Source: an uncultured Paracoccaceae bacterium (GTDB lineage Bacteria > Pseudomonadota > Alphaproteobacteria > Rhodobacterales > Rhodobacteraceae). From it: a DNA stretch of 64,000 bases. The position numbers and the translations under genes are program-made. This document shows, in pieces, positions 1 through 8,338 of this stretch. Position 1 is the first letter of the stretch; the number at the start of each line of letters is the position of its first letter. The DNA lies in contig CAJXSD010000002.1 of NCBI GenBank assembly GCA_913060475.1, positions 111,166 through 175,165 of the forward strand. The letters are read 5' to 3'. The notes under the pieces are model-generated. The model ran no database searches and had not been told where the DNA came from. It worked only from the letters and a program-made list of their open reading frames with translations.

Positions 1-737
1 CCCGCATTGAAAAAATAGTGGTTTTCGATCCGCGCAAAGGTGCGCGCAAAATCAACGGGGCAATATCCCGAATGACCATTTGCCTGAAACGATGCCAGCG
101 CATTTTCCCAATCAGACCAAATTTTCCCAAAATGCATTTCCTGCCGCATATCCCCGCTGAACAAACGCCGGTGATAGGCGGCGATTAAATCATCGCGTTC
201 CTCGGGCGGGATAGCGGTTTCAAATTTCGCCCACAGCTCGGGCCAAAAATGCCCAGCGCCGCCGCGATAAAACCAATCCAGTTCGGATTGTGTCATGGCA
301 AATACACCACGCAGGACCAAATGCGTCACACGATCAGGATGGGCCTGCGCATAGAGCAACGACAGCGTGGCACCCCAGCTGCCGCCAAAAACGGCCCAAT
401 CCTTAATGCCCAAATGCGCACGGATCATTTCAATGTCGGCCACCAAATACGCGGTCGTGTTGTTTTCCACGCTGGACGTGGGCCGCGACCGACCACAGCC
501 GCGTTGATCAAACAAAATGATGTGATACCGGGTGGGATCAAAAAACCGCCGCATCGATGGGCTGCACCCCGCCCCCGGACCGCCATGCAGAACCACAACC
601 GGACGTCCATGGCGATTGCCGCATTGTTCGACATAGATCTGGTGTCCGTCGCCTGTGTCCAACATTTCGCTGTGAAATGGGTCAATGGGCGGAAATAACG
701 CAGGTGCGATCGTTTTTTGGCCTAAAAATTTGTCCAT
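1..737 (-). CDS. pip: Proline iminopeptidase, 3' end cut by the window
   Basis: Cytoplasmic serine peptidase of family S33 that removes N-terminal proline from peptides. About 245 N-terminal residues are visible, beginning MDKFLGQ; the family is usually near 320, so roughly a quarter lies beyond base 1. Visible hallmarks are the oxyanion-hole segment HGGPGAG (residues 51-57), DQRGCGRS (77-84) and the nucleophile elbow GGSWG with Ser120; the catalytic Asp and His are off the window. The start is the ATG at 735-737. It is transcribed divergently from ubiG across about 50 bases. The family call is secure; substrate specificity is inferred. Confidence 0.9.
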   Translation of the reverse strand, partial: MDKFLGQKTIAPALFPPIDPFHSEMLDTGDGHQIYVEQCGNRHGRPVVVLHGGPGAGCSPSMRRFFDPTRYHIILFDQRGCGRSRPTSSVENNTTAYLVADIEMIRAHLGIKDWAVFGGSWGATLSLLYAQAHPDRVTHLVLRGVFAMTQSELDWFYRGGAGHFWPELWAKFETAIPPEERDDLIAAYHRRLFSGDMRQEMHFGKIWSDWENALASFQANGHSGYCPVDFARTFARIENHYFFNA

Positions 738-786
738 AACTGTCCTATATGTATCACATCCTAAAAAAGACCAGAAAGCGCGCGAA

Positions 787-1539
787 ATGCAAGCCTCAGA
801 AACAACAGTTGACCCGTCAGAAGTCGCAAAATTCGAAGCGATGGCAGCAGAATGGTGGGATCCCAATGGGAAATTCAAACCATTGCACATGCTAAACCCC
901 TGTCGGTTGGATTATATCACAACCCAGATAGCGGCGGAATATAATCGCGATTTGGGGGGCGAACGGCCCTTTGACGGGTTGCGCATTCTGGATATCGGCT
1001 GTGGCGGGGGGTTGTTGTGTGAACCCATGGCCCGACTGGGCGCAACCGTCATCGGTGTCGATGCCGCCGAACGCAACATTCCCGTGGCGCAAGCCCACGC
1101 CGCGCAATCGGGGCTGACGATCGATTACCGGTTTGGCACGGCAGAGGCCTTGGCCGAGGCCGGCGAACAATTTGACGTGGTCTTGAACATGGAGGTGGTC
1201 GAACACGTCGCCGACCCCCAAGCCTATACAACAGCCTGTCAGCAATTGTTAAAACCGGGTGGCTTGATGATCTGTTCCACCATCAACCGCAACGCCAAAA
1301 GTTTCGCAATGGCAATCGTCGGGGCCGAATATGTCATGCGTTGGCTGCCCAAGGGCACGCATGAATGGTCAAAATTCATCACGCCCGACGAATTATATGG
1401 CCTGATCGAAAACGCGGGCCTAACCCCCGTCGATCGCAAAGGGTTCGTTTTTAATCCGATCACATGGCAATGGAAACTGTCCGACCGCGATTTATCGGTC
1501 AATTATGTCACGGCCAGCGTGAAACCCCAGCAGACCTAG
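787..1539 (+). CDS. ubiG: Ubiquinone biosynthesis O-methyltransferase
   Basis: A 250-residue SAM-dependent methyltransferase that performs the two O-methylations of the ubiquinone ring. The SAM-binding motif I LDIGCGGG lies near residue 67, and the family-typical [15 protein letters not shown] block is at the N-terminus. The frame is open further upstream, but the ATG at 787 (MQASETT) gives the usual family length and avoids overlap with the divergent pip start. The TAG stop overlaps the stop of the convergent petR gene by a few bases. Strong match to the alphaproteobacterial UbiG family. Confidence 0.93.
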   Translation: MQASETTVDPSEVAKFEAMAAEWWDPNGKFKPLHMLNPCRLDYITTQIAAEYNRDLGGERPFDGLRILDIGCGGGLLCEPMARLGATVIGVDAAERNIPVAQAHAAQSGLTIDYRFGTAEALAEAGEQFDVVLNMEVVEHVADPQAYTTACQQLLKPGGLMICSTINRNAKSFAMAIVGAEYVMRWLPKGTHEWSKFITPDELYGLIENAGLTPVDRKGFVFNPITWQWKLSDRDLSVNYVTASVKPQQT

Positions 1540-2222
1540 TCGGGGGCCAACATATACCCCGACCCGCGGACGGTTTGCAGGTACCGCGGTTCTTTCGGGT
1601 TGGGTTCGATTTTGCGGCGCAGTCGGGTTATTTGCACATCAATGGCGCGGTCTTGGGCCTGCGCCTCATCCCGACCCAGATCGGTGACCAATTGCACGCG
1701 GCTGACCGGTTCGCCAGCTGCCGCGGCAAATATTTTCATCAGCTGATTTTCCGTGGCCGTCAGGCGAATTTGCGTATCGCCCTGCCATAATTCACCGCGT
1801 TCCATATCATAATGCGCCGCACCCAAACGTAACACTTTGGGCGCGTCGGGTGGGTCCGCCACATCCGGCACCCGCCGCAATATCGCATTGATCCGCAACA
1901 ATAATTCTTTGGGTTCAAAGGGTTTGGCCAAATAATCATCGGCCCCCGATTCCAACCCCGCAATCCGATCATCGGTATCGCCCCGCGCCGTCAATAACAT
2001 CACCGGCGTGGACCGCGTGGACCGGATCCAACGGGTCAGCGACATGCCATCTTCGCCCGGCATCATGACATCCAAAACGATCAGGTCAAATTCCAGCCCC
2101 GCCAATAATTTCCGCGCATGGGCCGCATCGCGGGCGGCAGACACCAAAAACCCGTTGCGGATCAGATATTGTTTCAACAACGCGCGAATGCGTTCGTCAT
2201 CATCGACAATCAATAAATGCAT
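1536..2222 (-). CDS. petR: OmpR-family response regulator PetR
   Basis: A 228-residue two-component response regulator. The N-terminal receiver has the acidic pair DDDE (residues 6-9), the phospho-acceptor Asp in [13 protein letters not shown] (about 51) and Lys in AKPF. The C-terminal winged-helix DNA-binding domain ends [13 protein letters not shown]. It follows petP by 9 bases with an AGGGGG ribosome site, so the two are probably co-transcribed. The petP-petR pair next to ilvE resembles the arrangement known from Rhodobacter relatives, where PetR was described as needed for respiratory and photosynthetic growth. No sensor kinase gene is adjacent. Family is certain; the PetR name rests on the partner gene. 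Confidence 0.85.
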   Translation of the reverse strand: MHLLIVDDDERIRALLKQYLIRNGFLVSAARDAAHARKLLAGLEFDLIVLDVMMPGEDGMSLTRWIRSTRSTPVMLLTARGDTDDRIAGLESGADDYLAKPFEPKELLLRINAILRRVPDVADPPDAPKVLRLGAAHYDMERGELWQGDTQIRLTATENQLMKIFAAAAGEPVSRVQLVTDLGRDEAQAQDRAIDVQITRLRRKIEPNPKEPRYLQTVRGSGYMLAPD

Positions 2223-2231
2223 AAACGCCCC

Positions 2232-2729
2232 CTAATCGTGCCGCATCGCCAGATAGGCGCGCCGCATATCGGGATCCATCATAGCCTCTAACACCGTACG
2301 AAATCCGGCAACGGCATCGGGACCCACCTGTTTATAGGCCTGCCGCATACGACTGCGCTGTGCGTCTGATAGTTTCTGTTCCAACGCCTGCCCCGTTTCC
2401 GTCAAATACAAATTGCGTTCGCGTTTATCGCGCTTGCCGACCTTGACGACCACCAAACCATCCTCGATCAAGGTACGCAAAACACGATTGAGTGACTGTT
2501 TTGTAACGCCAAGGATATTTAGCAGGTTATTGACCGTGGTTCCGGGCACACAGTTGATAAAATGAATGGCACGATGGTGGGCACGCCCATAGCCGTGTTC
2601 ATCCAAAATACGATCCGGATCAGCGGTAAACCCACGATAGGCGAAAAACATGGCCTCGATCCCATGGCGCAGCTGTTCGTCGGTCAAATATAACAGGGCC
2701 TCGCCCATCGGTCGTTGAATGTTTTGCAT
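2232..2729 (-). CDS. petP: MarR-family regulator PetP
   Basis: A 165-residue winged-helix regulator. The recognition region reads VNNLLNILGVTKQSLNRVLRTLIEDGLV, followed by the wing VGKRDKRERNLYLTETG, typical of MarR proteins. It is first in the petP-petR unit and divergent from ilvE. The ATG at 2729 has an AGGAG-type site about 8 bases upstream and a good promoter lies just beyond it. It probably regulates its own promoter region, which contains inverted repeats, but the ligand is unknown. MarR identity is firm; the PetP name comes from synteny with petR. Confidence 0.83.
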   Translation of the reverse strand: MQNIQRPMGEALLYLTDEQLRHGIEAMFFAYRGFTADPDRILDEHGYGRAHHRAIHFINCVPGTTVNNLLNILGVTKQSLNRVLRTLIEDGLVVVKVGKRDKRERNLYLTETGQALEQKLSDAQRSRMRQAYKQVGPDAVAGFRTVLEAMMDPDMRRAYLAMRHD

Positions 2730-2740
2730 CTTGGCGCTCC

Positions 2741-2787
2741 TGTACCTTGGTTCATTTTATGTCAGCCTTGTTGACATTCCAAGTACA
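2741..2787. promoter_or_regulatory. petP promoter with overlapping inverted repeats
   Basis: On the minus strand TTGGAA (2777-2782) and TAAAAT (2754-2759) are separated by exactly 17 bases, a good sigma-70-type promoter 25 bases from the petP ATG. The spacer itself is an inverted repeat, TGTCA-N7-TGACA (2760-2776), whose right arm supplies a TTGACA (2771-2776) readable as a -35 toward ilvE. Outer arms TGTACcTTGG (2741-2750) and CCAAGTACA (2779-2787) form a second imperfect palindrome. Binding by PetP is an inference. Confidence 0.5.
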
Positions 2788-2879
2788 AACTGGTAGCGAT
2801 TCTCAGTTTTGGCGCAATATTATGTCCGAAGCGGACCAAATTCGCGCAACTTATGACAATTTAATACAAGGGGACTGCA

Positions 2880-3749
2880 ATGGCTGGCAGCTACGAAGAC
2901 CGCGACGGAAAAATTTGGCTAGATGGCAAATTGGTGGAATGGCGTGACGCTCAGGTGCATATTCTGACACACGCAATGCATTATGCCAGCTCTGTATTCG
3001 AAGGCGAACGCGCCTATAACGGCAAAATTTTCAAAAGCCGTGAACATTCAGAACGGTTGATCACATCTGGCAAACTGATCGATTTTGACCTGCCCTATAG
3101 CGTCGATGAAATCGAGGCCGCCAAACAGGCCGCGCTTGAAGCAAATGGCCTGACAGACGCCTATGTGCGTGCAGTTGCATGGCGCGGCGCAGGCGACGAC
3201 ATGGGTGTCGCATCCCTGCGCAACCCGGTCCGTATGGCTGTGGCCGTTTGGTCATGGGGCAACTACTATGGTGATGCCAAAATGAAGGGCGCGAAACTGG
3301 ACATCGCCAAATGGCGCCGCCCCGATCCCGCCACCGCACCATCCCAGGCCAAGGCAGCCGGCCTATACATGATCGCAACAATGTCCAAACACGCGGCCGA
3401 GGCCAAAGGATGCTCGGACGCGATGATGTTCGATTATCGCGGTTACGTCGCCGAGGCGACCGGCGCCAACATTTTCTTTGTCAAAGATGGCGAAGTGCAC
3501 ACGCCCACGCCGGACGCCTTCCTAAACGGCATCACACGTCAAACCGTGATCCAGATGCTGCGCGACAAAGGGATCAACGTCATCGAACGCCACATCATGC
3601 CCGACGAACTAGAGGGCTTCGAACAATGCTGGCTGACCGGCACCGCAGCCGAGGTCACGCCAGTCGGCCAGATCGGCGACTATAACTTTGAGGTTGGCGC
3701 CCTGACCCGCGACATTTCCGAAAGCTATGAAAAACTGGTCCGCGCATAA
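2880..3749 (+). CDS. ilvE: Branched-chain amino acid aminotransferase
   Basis: A 289-residue PLP-dependent fold-type IV aminotransferase that catalyses the last step of valine, leucine and isoleucine synthesis and the first of their breakdown, with glutamate/2-oxoglutarate. Features are HAMHYASSVFEGERAY near residue 35, the Lys-containing stretch KAAGLYMIATMSKHAAEAKG near 160, and the EATGANIFFVKDG PLP-phosphate loop near 195. The ATG at 2880 has AAGGGGA seven to eight bases upstream; a 130-base leader separates it from petP. It stands alone, divergent from petPR. Confidence 0.93.
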   Translation: MAGSYEDRDGKIWLDGKLVEWRDAQVHILTHAMHYASSVFEGERAYNGKIFKSREHSERLITSGKLIDFDLPYSVDEIEAAKQAALEANGLTDAYVRAVAWRGAGDDMGVASLRNPVRMAVAVWSWGNYYGDAKMKGAKLDIAKWRRPDPATAPSQAKAAGLYMIATMSKHAAEAKGCSDAMMFDYRGYVAEATGANIFFVKDGEVHTPTPDAFLNGITRQTVIQMLRDKGINVIERHIMPDELEGFEQCWLTGTAAEVTPVGQIGDYNFEVGALTRDISESYEKLVRA

Positions 3750-3766
3750 GCGTCAGTGACAAACCA

Positions 3767-4468
3767 TCATGTTGGGGCGGACGGGCGCATAACGCTCTCC
3801 GCCCTTACTTTTTGCAAAAACACACCCAGACTGCGGTCGGGTTTTTCTTCATACCGATGCTCGGTCACGCACAGATCGCACATCAAATCCAAACGAAACG
3901 TACGAAAATCCTTTCGCAGGTCGCACCAACCCGACAACATCCAGCCATCGGTGATATTTTGCAATGACAGCGGCTCAATCCGCCGCAATGTCACATCGCC
4001 AGACTTGGCCCGATAGGTGAATGTCACAACCAACCGGTCCCGAATGGCCCGCCGCAAATGTGGCACAATGTCGGGCGTTGCGGGCACAGGGAATAAATTG
4101 AAAAACGGCGCATCCGCCAAAACACGTTTTTCCGGTTCAGGCAGACAGGCCTGGATTTTCGATCGCACCTCTCTCGCGGCCAAAGCAAGATCGCGATCGC
4201 CCACGCGTTCAACAAACGCCAGCCCAACCGCCAATGCGTCCAGCTGATCATAGGTAAACGCCATGCTCGGCAAATCGAACCCGGGGCGCAGGATATATCC
4301 AATACCCGCTTCTCCATCAATCGGGACACCCGATCCTTGCAAATGCGCAATATCACGATAAATCGTGCTCAAGCTCACTTCAAACGTACAGGCCAAATCA
4401 ATCGCACGTGTCACAGAACGTGTGCGCAATTCATTCACAATCCGAAACAAACGCTCTGCGCGGCGCAT
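3767..4468 (-). CDS. HTH and WYL domain transcriptional regulator (YafY type)
   Basis: A regulator of about 233 residues. The N-terminus RRAERLFRIVNELRTRSVTRAIDLACTFEVSLSTIYRDIAHLQ is a DeoR-like helix-turn-helix; the remainder is a WYL ligand-sensing domain (WMLSGWCDLRKDFRTFRLDLM). I chose the ATG at 4468 because AAGGGA lies nine bases upstream; two further in-frame ATGs upstream are too close to that site. It faces ilvE across a 17-base gap. Such proteins often respond to nucleic-acid or nucleotide signals, but this one's target is unknown. Confidence 0.82.
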   Translation of the reverse strand: MRRAERLFRIVNELRTRSVTRAIDLACTFEVSLSTIYRDIAHLQGSGVPIDGEAGIGYILRPGFDLPSMAFTYDQLDALAVGLAFVERVGDRDLALAAREVRSKIQACLPEPEKRVLADAPFFNLFPVPATPDIVPHLRRAIRDRLVVTFTYRAKSGDVTLRRIEPLSLQNITDGWMLSGWCDLRKDFRTFRLDLMCDLCVTEHRYEEKPDRSLGVFLQKVRAESVMRPSAPT

Positions 4469-4561
4469 AAAATTCATTCCCTTAAATTGCACCCAAGCTT
4501 AGACATCTTTTTCATGATGTCTAGTCTCGGGCATTCGAATGCACCGAATGCCCGAATATGA

Positions 4562-4875
4562 TTATTGTGCGGCGTCCGCTTCAATCTCAATCATCATATT
4601 TCGTTCAGCAAATCGCGTAACGCCGTAAACAGTCATGGTTGGTTTCGCGCCACATCGGTTAAAGTCATATCAGCAACCTTTAACACCGACACAAGGTTGT
4701 CCATCGCGTATTGGAATTGCGCACGAATATCACCTTGATGGACTGGCTGACCGTCCGCATCCATGGCGCCCTGCCCCGAAACGTTTAATAGCCGCATTGC
4801 CCCTTCAATAATTTCACCCTGATGAAACCCAAATTTTTGCGACCAAGACGATGGGTTAATTGCGGTTCGTTTCAT
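4562..4875 (-). pseudogene. RidA/YjgF-family enamine deaminase, internally deleted and frameshifted
   Basis: The first 77 codons read as a normal RidA-family protein (MKRTAINPSSWSQKFGFHQGE and onward, through LTDVAR), then hit a stop as ARNQP. One base over, the frame resumes as KPTMTVYGVTRFAERNMMIEI and ends EADAAQ-stop at 4562-4564, which is the expected C-terminus of the same family. The segment normally lying between these parts, roughly 25-30 residues including the conserved region after DVTR, is missing. The simplest explanation is one out-of-frame deletion near 4648. RidA proteins normally hydrolyse reactive enamines and imines. A sequencing or assembly error cannot be excluded. Confidence 0.8.
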
Positions 4876-4946
4876 ATCAAATGCTCCACTAATAATTTGA
4901 TATGACCTAATACCATTCCCCTCCTGTCACCATCATGACAACAGCG

Positions 4947-4980
4947 TTTTCAGTTTTGCAAAAATACTCCCGCCGGAGGC
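4947..4980 (-). repeat. Copy 1 of the GAGTATTTTTGCAAAA gene-end repeat
   Basis: On the minus strand, immediately after the sugar-kinase stop codon, the sequence reads CTCC-GGCG-GGAG, a short stem, then TATTTTTGCAAAA and CTGAAAA. Near-identical copies lie at 5915-5948 and 10967-10999, and diverged ones near 33.9 kb and 43.0 kb. The stem followed by a T run is consistent with an intrinsic terminator; the longer conservation, including the palindrome TTTTTGCAAAAA, suggests more than that. Confidence 0.7.
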
Positions 4981-4987
4981 ATCAGAC

Positions 4988-5863
4988 CTATCCAGCAATC
5001 CCGCCAAATCGATCCTGAATATCCTTCAAATCAGGAATAACATCGGCCGTCCCATGGCGCGTCACCATAATGGCCGCTGCGCGCGTCGCCAAACCGATCG
5101 CCTGCTCCATCGGCATTCCACGATCCAAACCAGCCAAGACATAGCCCGTAAACGTATCCCCCGCACCCGTGGTGTCCACAGCGTCAACAGCAATCGCATC
5201 AAACTCAACGGCCCCTTTGGCCCCGATCCAACGACATCCCCGCGATCCCAGCGTGATAACAACATCCGCCACACCCAGATCCCCAACATCACGGCCCAGC
5301 GCCGCCTCTAATTGCTGTGCCTCAATTTCATTCAAAATCAACATGTCCAAATGGGGCAAAACAGCTTGCACCGCCTGCGCTGAAAACGGGGCCGCCGCAT
5401 AACACACACGCAACCCCAATTCACGCGCCATCCGCACACCATCCACTTGGCCCACGGTTTCATTCTGGGTTACAAAAATATCACCCACCATGGCGCCACT
5501 TAACGCGGCCCCGATCTGATCCGGCGTAATTTCGCCATTGCCTCCGGAAAAAATCACAATCGCATTCTCACCATGATCATCCACTGTGATAATCGCATGC
5601 CCTGTATGCAAACCGCGGAGAATATGGCGCGTATCCACACCATACTCCGTCAACCGCTGCACGGCCCAGTCACCATCCGCCCCGACACAGCCGATATGCA
5701 CAACACGCGCCGCGCCGCGGGCCGCCGCCACAGACATATTGGCGCCCTTGCCCCCCAATCCAACATCCAACGATCGGGCCGCAATCGTTTCGCCAGGCTG
5801 CACCAAGGACGCGACACGATAGACATAATCGGCATTAATGGACCCTAAATTATAAATCGCCAT
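4988..5863 (-). CDS. rbsK: PfkB-family sugar kinase, ribokinase-like
   Basis: A 291-residue cytoplasmic kinase that phosphorylates a sugar, probably ribose, using ATP. The N-terminal NLGSINADYVY and the sugar-binding GLGGKGANMSVAAARGGA-like glycine-rich stretch are present, and the C-terminal DTTGAGDTFTGYVLAGL carries the catalytic Asp and anion hole. I placed the start at MAIYNLGS (5863), preceded by GAGAGGAAGAGG, instead of 15 codons earlier. No ribose transporter or regulator gene is adjacent, so a substrate other than ribose is possible. The next gene upstream is maeB. Confidence 0.78.
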   Translation of the reverse strand: MAIYNLGSINADYVYRVASLVQPGETIAARSLDVGLGGKGANMSVAAARGAARVVHIGCVGADGDWAVQRLTEYGVDTRHILRGLHTGHAIITVDDHGENAIVIFSGGNGEITPDQIGAALSGAMVGDIFVTQNETVGQVDGVRMARELGLRVCYAAAPFSAQAVQAVLPHLDMLILNEIEAQQLEAALGRDVGDLGVADVVITLGSRGCRWIGAKGAVEFDAIAVDAVDTTGAGDTFTGYVLAGLDRGMPMEQAIGLATRAAAIMVTRHGTADVIPDLKDIQDRFGGIAG

Positions 5864-5914
5864 GGCGCGCCTCTTCCTCTCATCAAAACCCTGGCAGGAT
5901 TTGAACAAAACATG

Positions 5915-5948
5915 TTTTCAGTTTTGCCCAAATACTCCCGCCGGAGGC
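5915..5948 (-). repeat. Copy 2 of the gene-end repeat
   Basis: The same element as at 4947-4980, with CCC in place of AAA inside the TTGCAAA centre. It follows directly after the maeB stop on the minus strand and precedes the sugar-kinase gene. The position supports a role at the 3' end of the maeB transcript. Confidence 0.7.
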
Positions 5949-5955
5949 CCCCTCC

Positions 5956-8211
5956 CTATCCAACCTTACACGCCGCCAGAACAGCCATATTCAAAATGTC
6001 TGTCGCCGTTGAACCCGATGAACAAATCTGGATCGAATGATCCACGCCTGACAAAATCGGGCCGATCACTGTGGCCCCTGCCATTTCCTGCATCAATTTC
6101 ACCGAAATACTGGCCGAATGGCGCGCGGGTACAACCAAAATATTGGCAGGCCCTGTCAGACGCGAAAACGGATAGCTGGCTTGCGCCTTGGCGTTTAACG
6201 CCACATCAACCGTCATTTCACCATCATATTCGAAATCAACACCTCGGGTATCCAAAACCCGGGGCGCAATGTGCATTTTTTCCGCACGCTCAGACACAGG
6301 ATAGCCAAAGGTGGAAAAACTGACAAAGGCCACGCGCGGCTCCATCCCCAAATGCCGCGCAACACCGGCACAGCGTTCCGCAATATCGGCCAAATCATTT
6401 TCATCAGGCCATTCATGCACCAATGTATCCGAAATCAACACGATCCGCCCCTTGTGCAGCAATGCGGTCACACCGACGGCGCCATGCTGGGCATCCGCGT
6501 CAAACACGTGGTTGATCAATTCCAGCACATGGGCCGATTTACGGGTGGCCCCCGTGACCAAACCATCGCCATGGCCATGGGCCAACATCAGTGATGAAAA
6601 CACATGTCGATCCCGCGCTGCCAAACGGTGGATATCGGCGCGGTCATACCCTTTGCGCTGCAGACGGCTGTACAAATATTCCTTATAGGTCGCCAAATGC
6701 TTGGTATTGGCGGCGTTCACCACCTCTAACTCGCGCACAGCGTCGCCCAATCCTTCGGCCTCTAGCTTGGCTTTCACGTCTGCTTCGCGGCCGACAACCA
6801 ATGCTTTGCCCATGCCAGAGCGTTGATATTCAACGGCGGCCCGTAATACGCGGGGATCATCGCCTTCGGCAAAGATCATGCGGGCTTGGGCGGCACGCGC
6901 ACGGGCGTTCAACCCCCGCAGGATCGACGCGGTCGGATCCATCCGGGATTGCAGGGTTTGCTGATACCCATCCATATCAATAATGGGACGCCGGGCAGCC
7001 CCCGTATCCATCCCCGCCTGCGCAACGGCTGGTGGGATACGGTGGATCAAACGTGGATCAAACGGTGTCGGAATGATATAATCGCGACCAAAGGTCAGTT
7101 TACGCCCATAGGCAATGGCAACCTCGTCCGGCACATCTTCGCGGGCCAATTCGGCCAGCGCACGCGCGCAGGCGATTTTCATTTCGTCATTGATCGCGCG
7201 GGCGTTAATATCCAACGCGCCACGGAACAAATAGGGGAACCCCAACACGTTATTCACCTGATTTGGATAATCACTGCGCCCTGTGGCCACGATGGCATCG
7301 GGGCGCACTTCGTGGGCCTCTTCTGGGGTGATTTCGGGATCGGGGTTGGCCATGGCAAAAATCACAGGGTTATCAGCCATCGACATAACCATATCTTGGG
7401 TCACGGCCCCTTTGACCGACACGCCCAAAAATACATCCGCACCTTTCATCGCCTCTTCCAGGGTGCGCAATTCTGTGGAAATGGCATGGGCCGATTTCCA
7501 CTGATTCATACCCTCGGTCCGGCCCTGATAAATGACACCTTTGGTATCACACACGATACAGTTTTGATGCCGCGCGCCCATGGCTTTCAGCAATTCGATA
7601 CAGGCAATGCCAGCCGCACCTGCACCGTTCAATACGATTTTGACGTCTTCGATTTTCTTGTCGGACAGTTCCAGCGCATTCAACAAACCGGCCGCACAAA
7701 TCACCGCTGTTCCATGCTGGTCATCGTGGAAAACGGGGATGTCCATTTCCTCTTTCAAACGCTGTTCGATGATGAAACATTCCGGCGCTTTGATATCTTC
7801 TAGGTTGATCCCCCCAAACGTGGGCCCCATCAATTTTACAGCACGGCAAAATTCGTCGGGATCCTCGGTATCCAATTCGATATCGATGGAATTCACATCG
7901 GCAAACCGTTTGAACAGAACCGATTTCCCCTCCATCACCGGTTTACTGCCCAGCGCGCCTAGGTTACCCAAACCCAACACGGCTGTCCCGTTGGAAATCA
8001 CCGCAACCAAATTGCCTTTGTTGGTGTAATCATAGGCCAATTCAGGGTTTTGCGCGATTTCTTCGCAGGGCACCGCCACACCAGGGGAATAGGCCAGAGA
8101 CAAATCTTTCTGTGTGGTCATGGGGACCGTTGCGGCCACCTCCCATTTGCCGGGGGTGGGTTGCAGGTGAAAGGCCAGGGCCTCTTCTCGGGTGATTTTT
8201 GCTTTAGCCAT
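5956..8211 (-). CDS. maeB: NADP-dependent malic enzyme (MaeB type)
   Basis: A 751-residue enzyme that decarboxylates malate to pyruvate with NADP reduction. The N-terminal ~430 residues are the malic-enzyme part, with SPGVAVPC near 45, VFHDDQHGTAV near 160, and the dinucleotide fold VLNGAGAAGIACIELL near 190. The remaining C-terminal part is a phosphotransacetylase-like domain that is characteristic of MaeB and thought to be regulatory. The start at 8211 (MAKAKITREE) has AAGGA eight bases upstream; an in-frame ATG nine codons earlier lacks such a site. It is divergent from mutS. Confidence 0.92.
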   Translation of the reverse strand: MAKAKITREEALAFHLQPTPGKWEVAATVPMTTQKDLSLAYSPGVAVPCEEIAQNPELAYDYTNKGNLVAVISNGTAVLGLGNLGALGSKPVMEGKSVLFKRFADVNSIDIELDTEDPDEFCRAVKLMGPTFGGINLEDIKAPECFIIEQRLKEEMDIPVFHDDQHGTAVICAAGLLNALELSDKKIEDVKIVLNGAGAAGIACIELLKAMGARHQNCIVCDTKGVIYQGRTEGMNQWKSAHAISTELRTLEEAMKGADVFLGVSVKGAVTQDMVMSMADNPVIFAMANPDPEITPEEAHEVRPDAIVATGRSDYPNQVNNVLGFPYLFRGALDINARAINDEMKIACARALAELAREDVPDEVAIAYGRKLTFGRDYIIPTPFDPRLIHRIPPAVAQAGMDTGAARRPIIDMDGYQQTLQSRMDPTASILRGLNARARAAQARMIFAEGDDPRVLRAAVEYQRSGMGKALVVGREADVKAKLEAEGLGDAVRELEVVNAANTKHLATYKEYLYSRLQRKGYDRADIHRLAARDRHVFSSLMLAHGHGDGLVTGATRKSAHVLELINHVFDADAQHGAVGVTALLHKGRIVLISDTLVHEWPDENDLADIAERCAGVARHLGMEPRVAFVSFSTFGYPVSERAEKMHIAPRVLDTRGVDFEYDGEMTVDVALNAKAQASYPFSRLTGPANILVVPARHSASISVKLMQEMAGATVIGPILSGVDHSIQICSSGSTATDILNMAVLAACKVG

Positions 8212-8338
8212 TTCAGCATCCTTTATTGCGCAAATCACACTTACCGCGCAATTTTATTAGGTGCAAGCAGATCGTTTTCCTCTTTCATACCGCGCGGCGG
8301 ACGATTAAGTTAACGCAAAAGTGTAGGGAGAGTGTTCC

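Noticed and set aside
1602..1620. GGGTTCGATTTTGCGGC resembling a tRNA T-arm
   Set aside because: It is inside petR coding sequence and has no tRNA-like arms around it. No tRNA was found anywhere in the window.
4900..5950. CRISPR array from the repeated AT-rich element
   Set aside because: The copies are about 970 bases apart and at gene ends, with no regular spacers or cas genes.
8305..8320. TTAAGTTAA near mutS as a CtrA-like box
   Set aside because: The spacing between TTAA repeats is one base, not seven, and TTAACCAT is absent.
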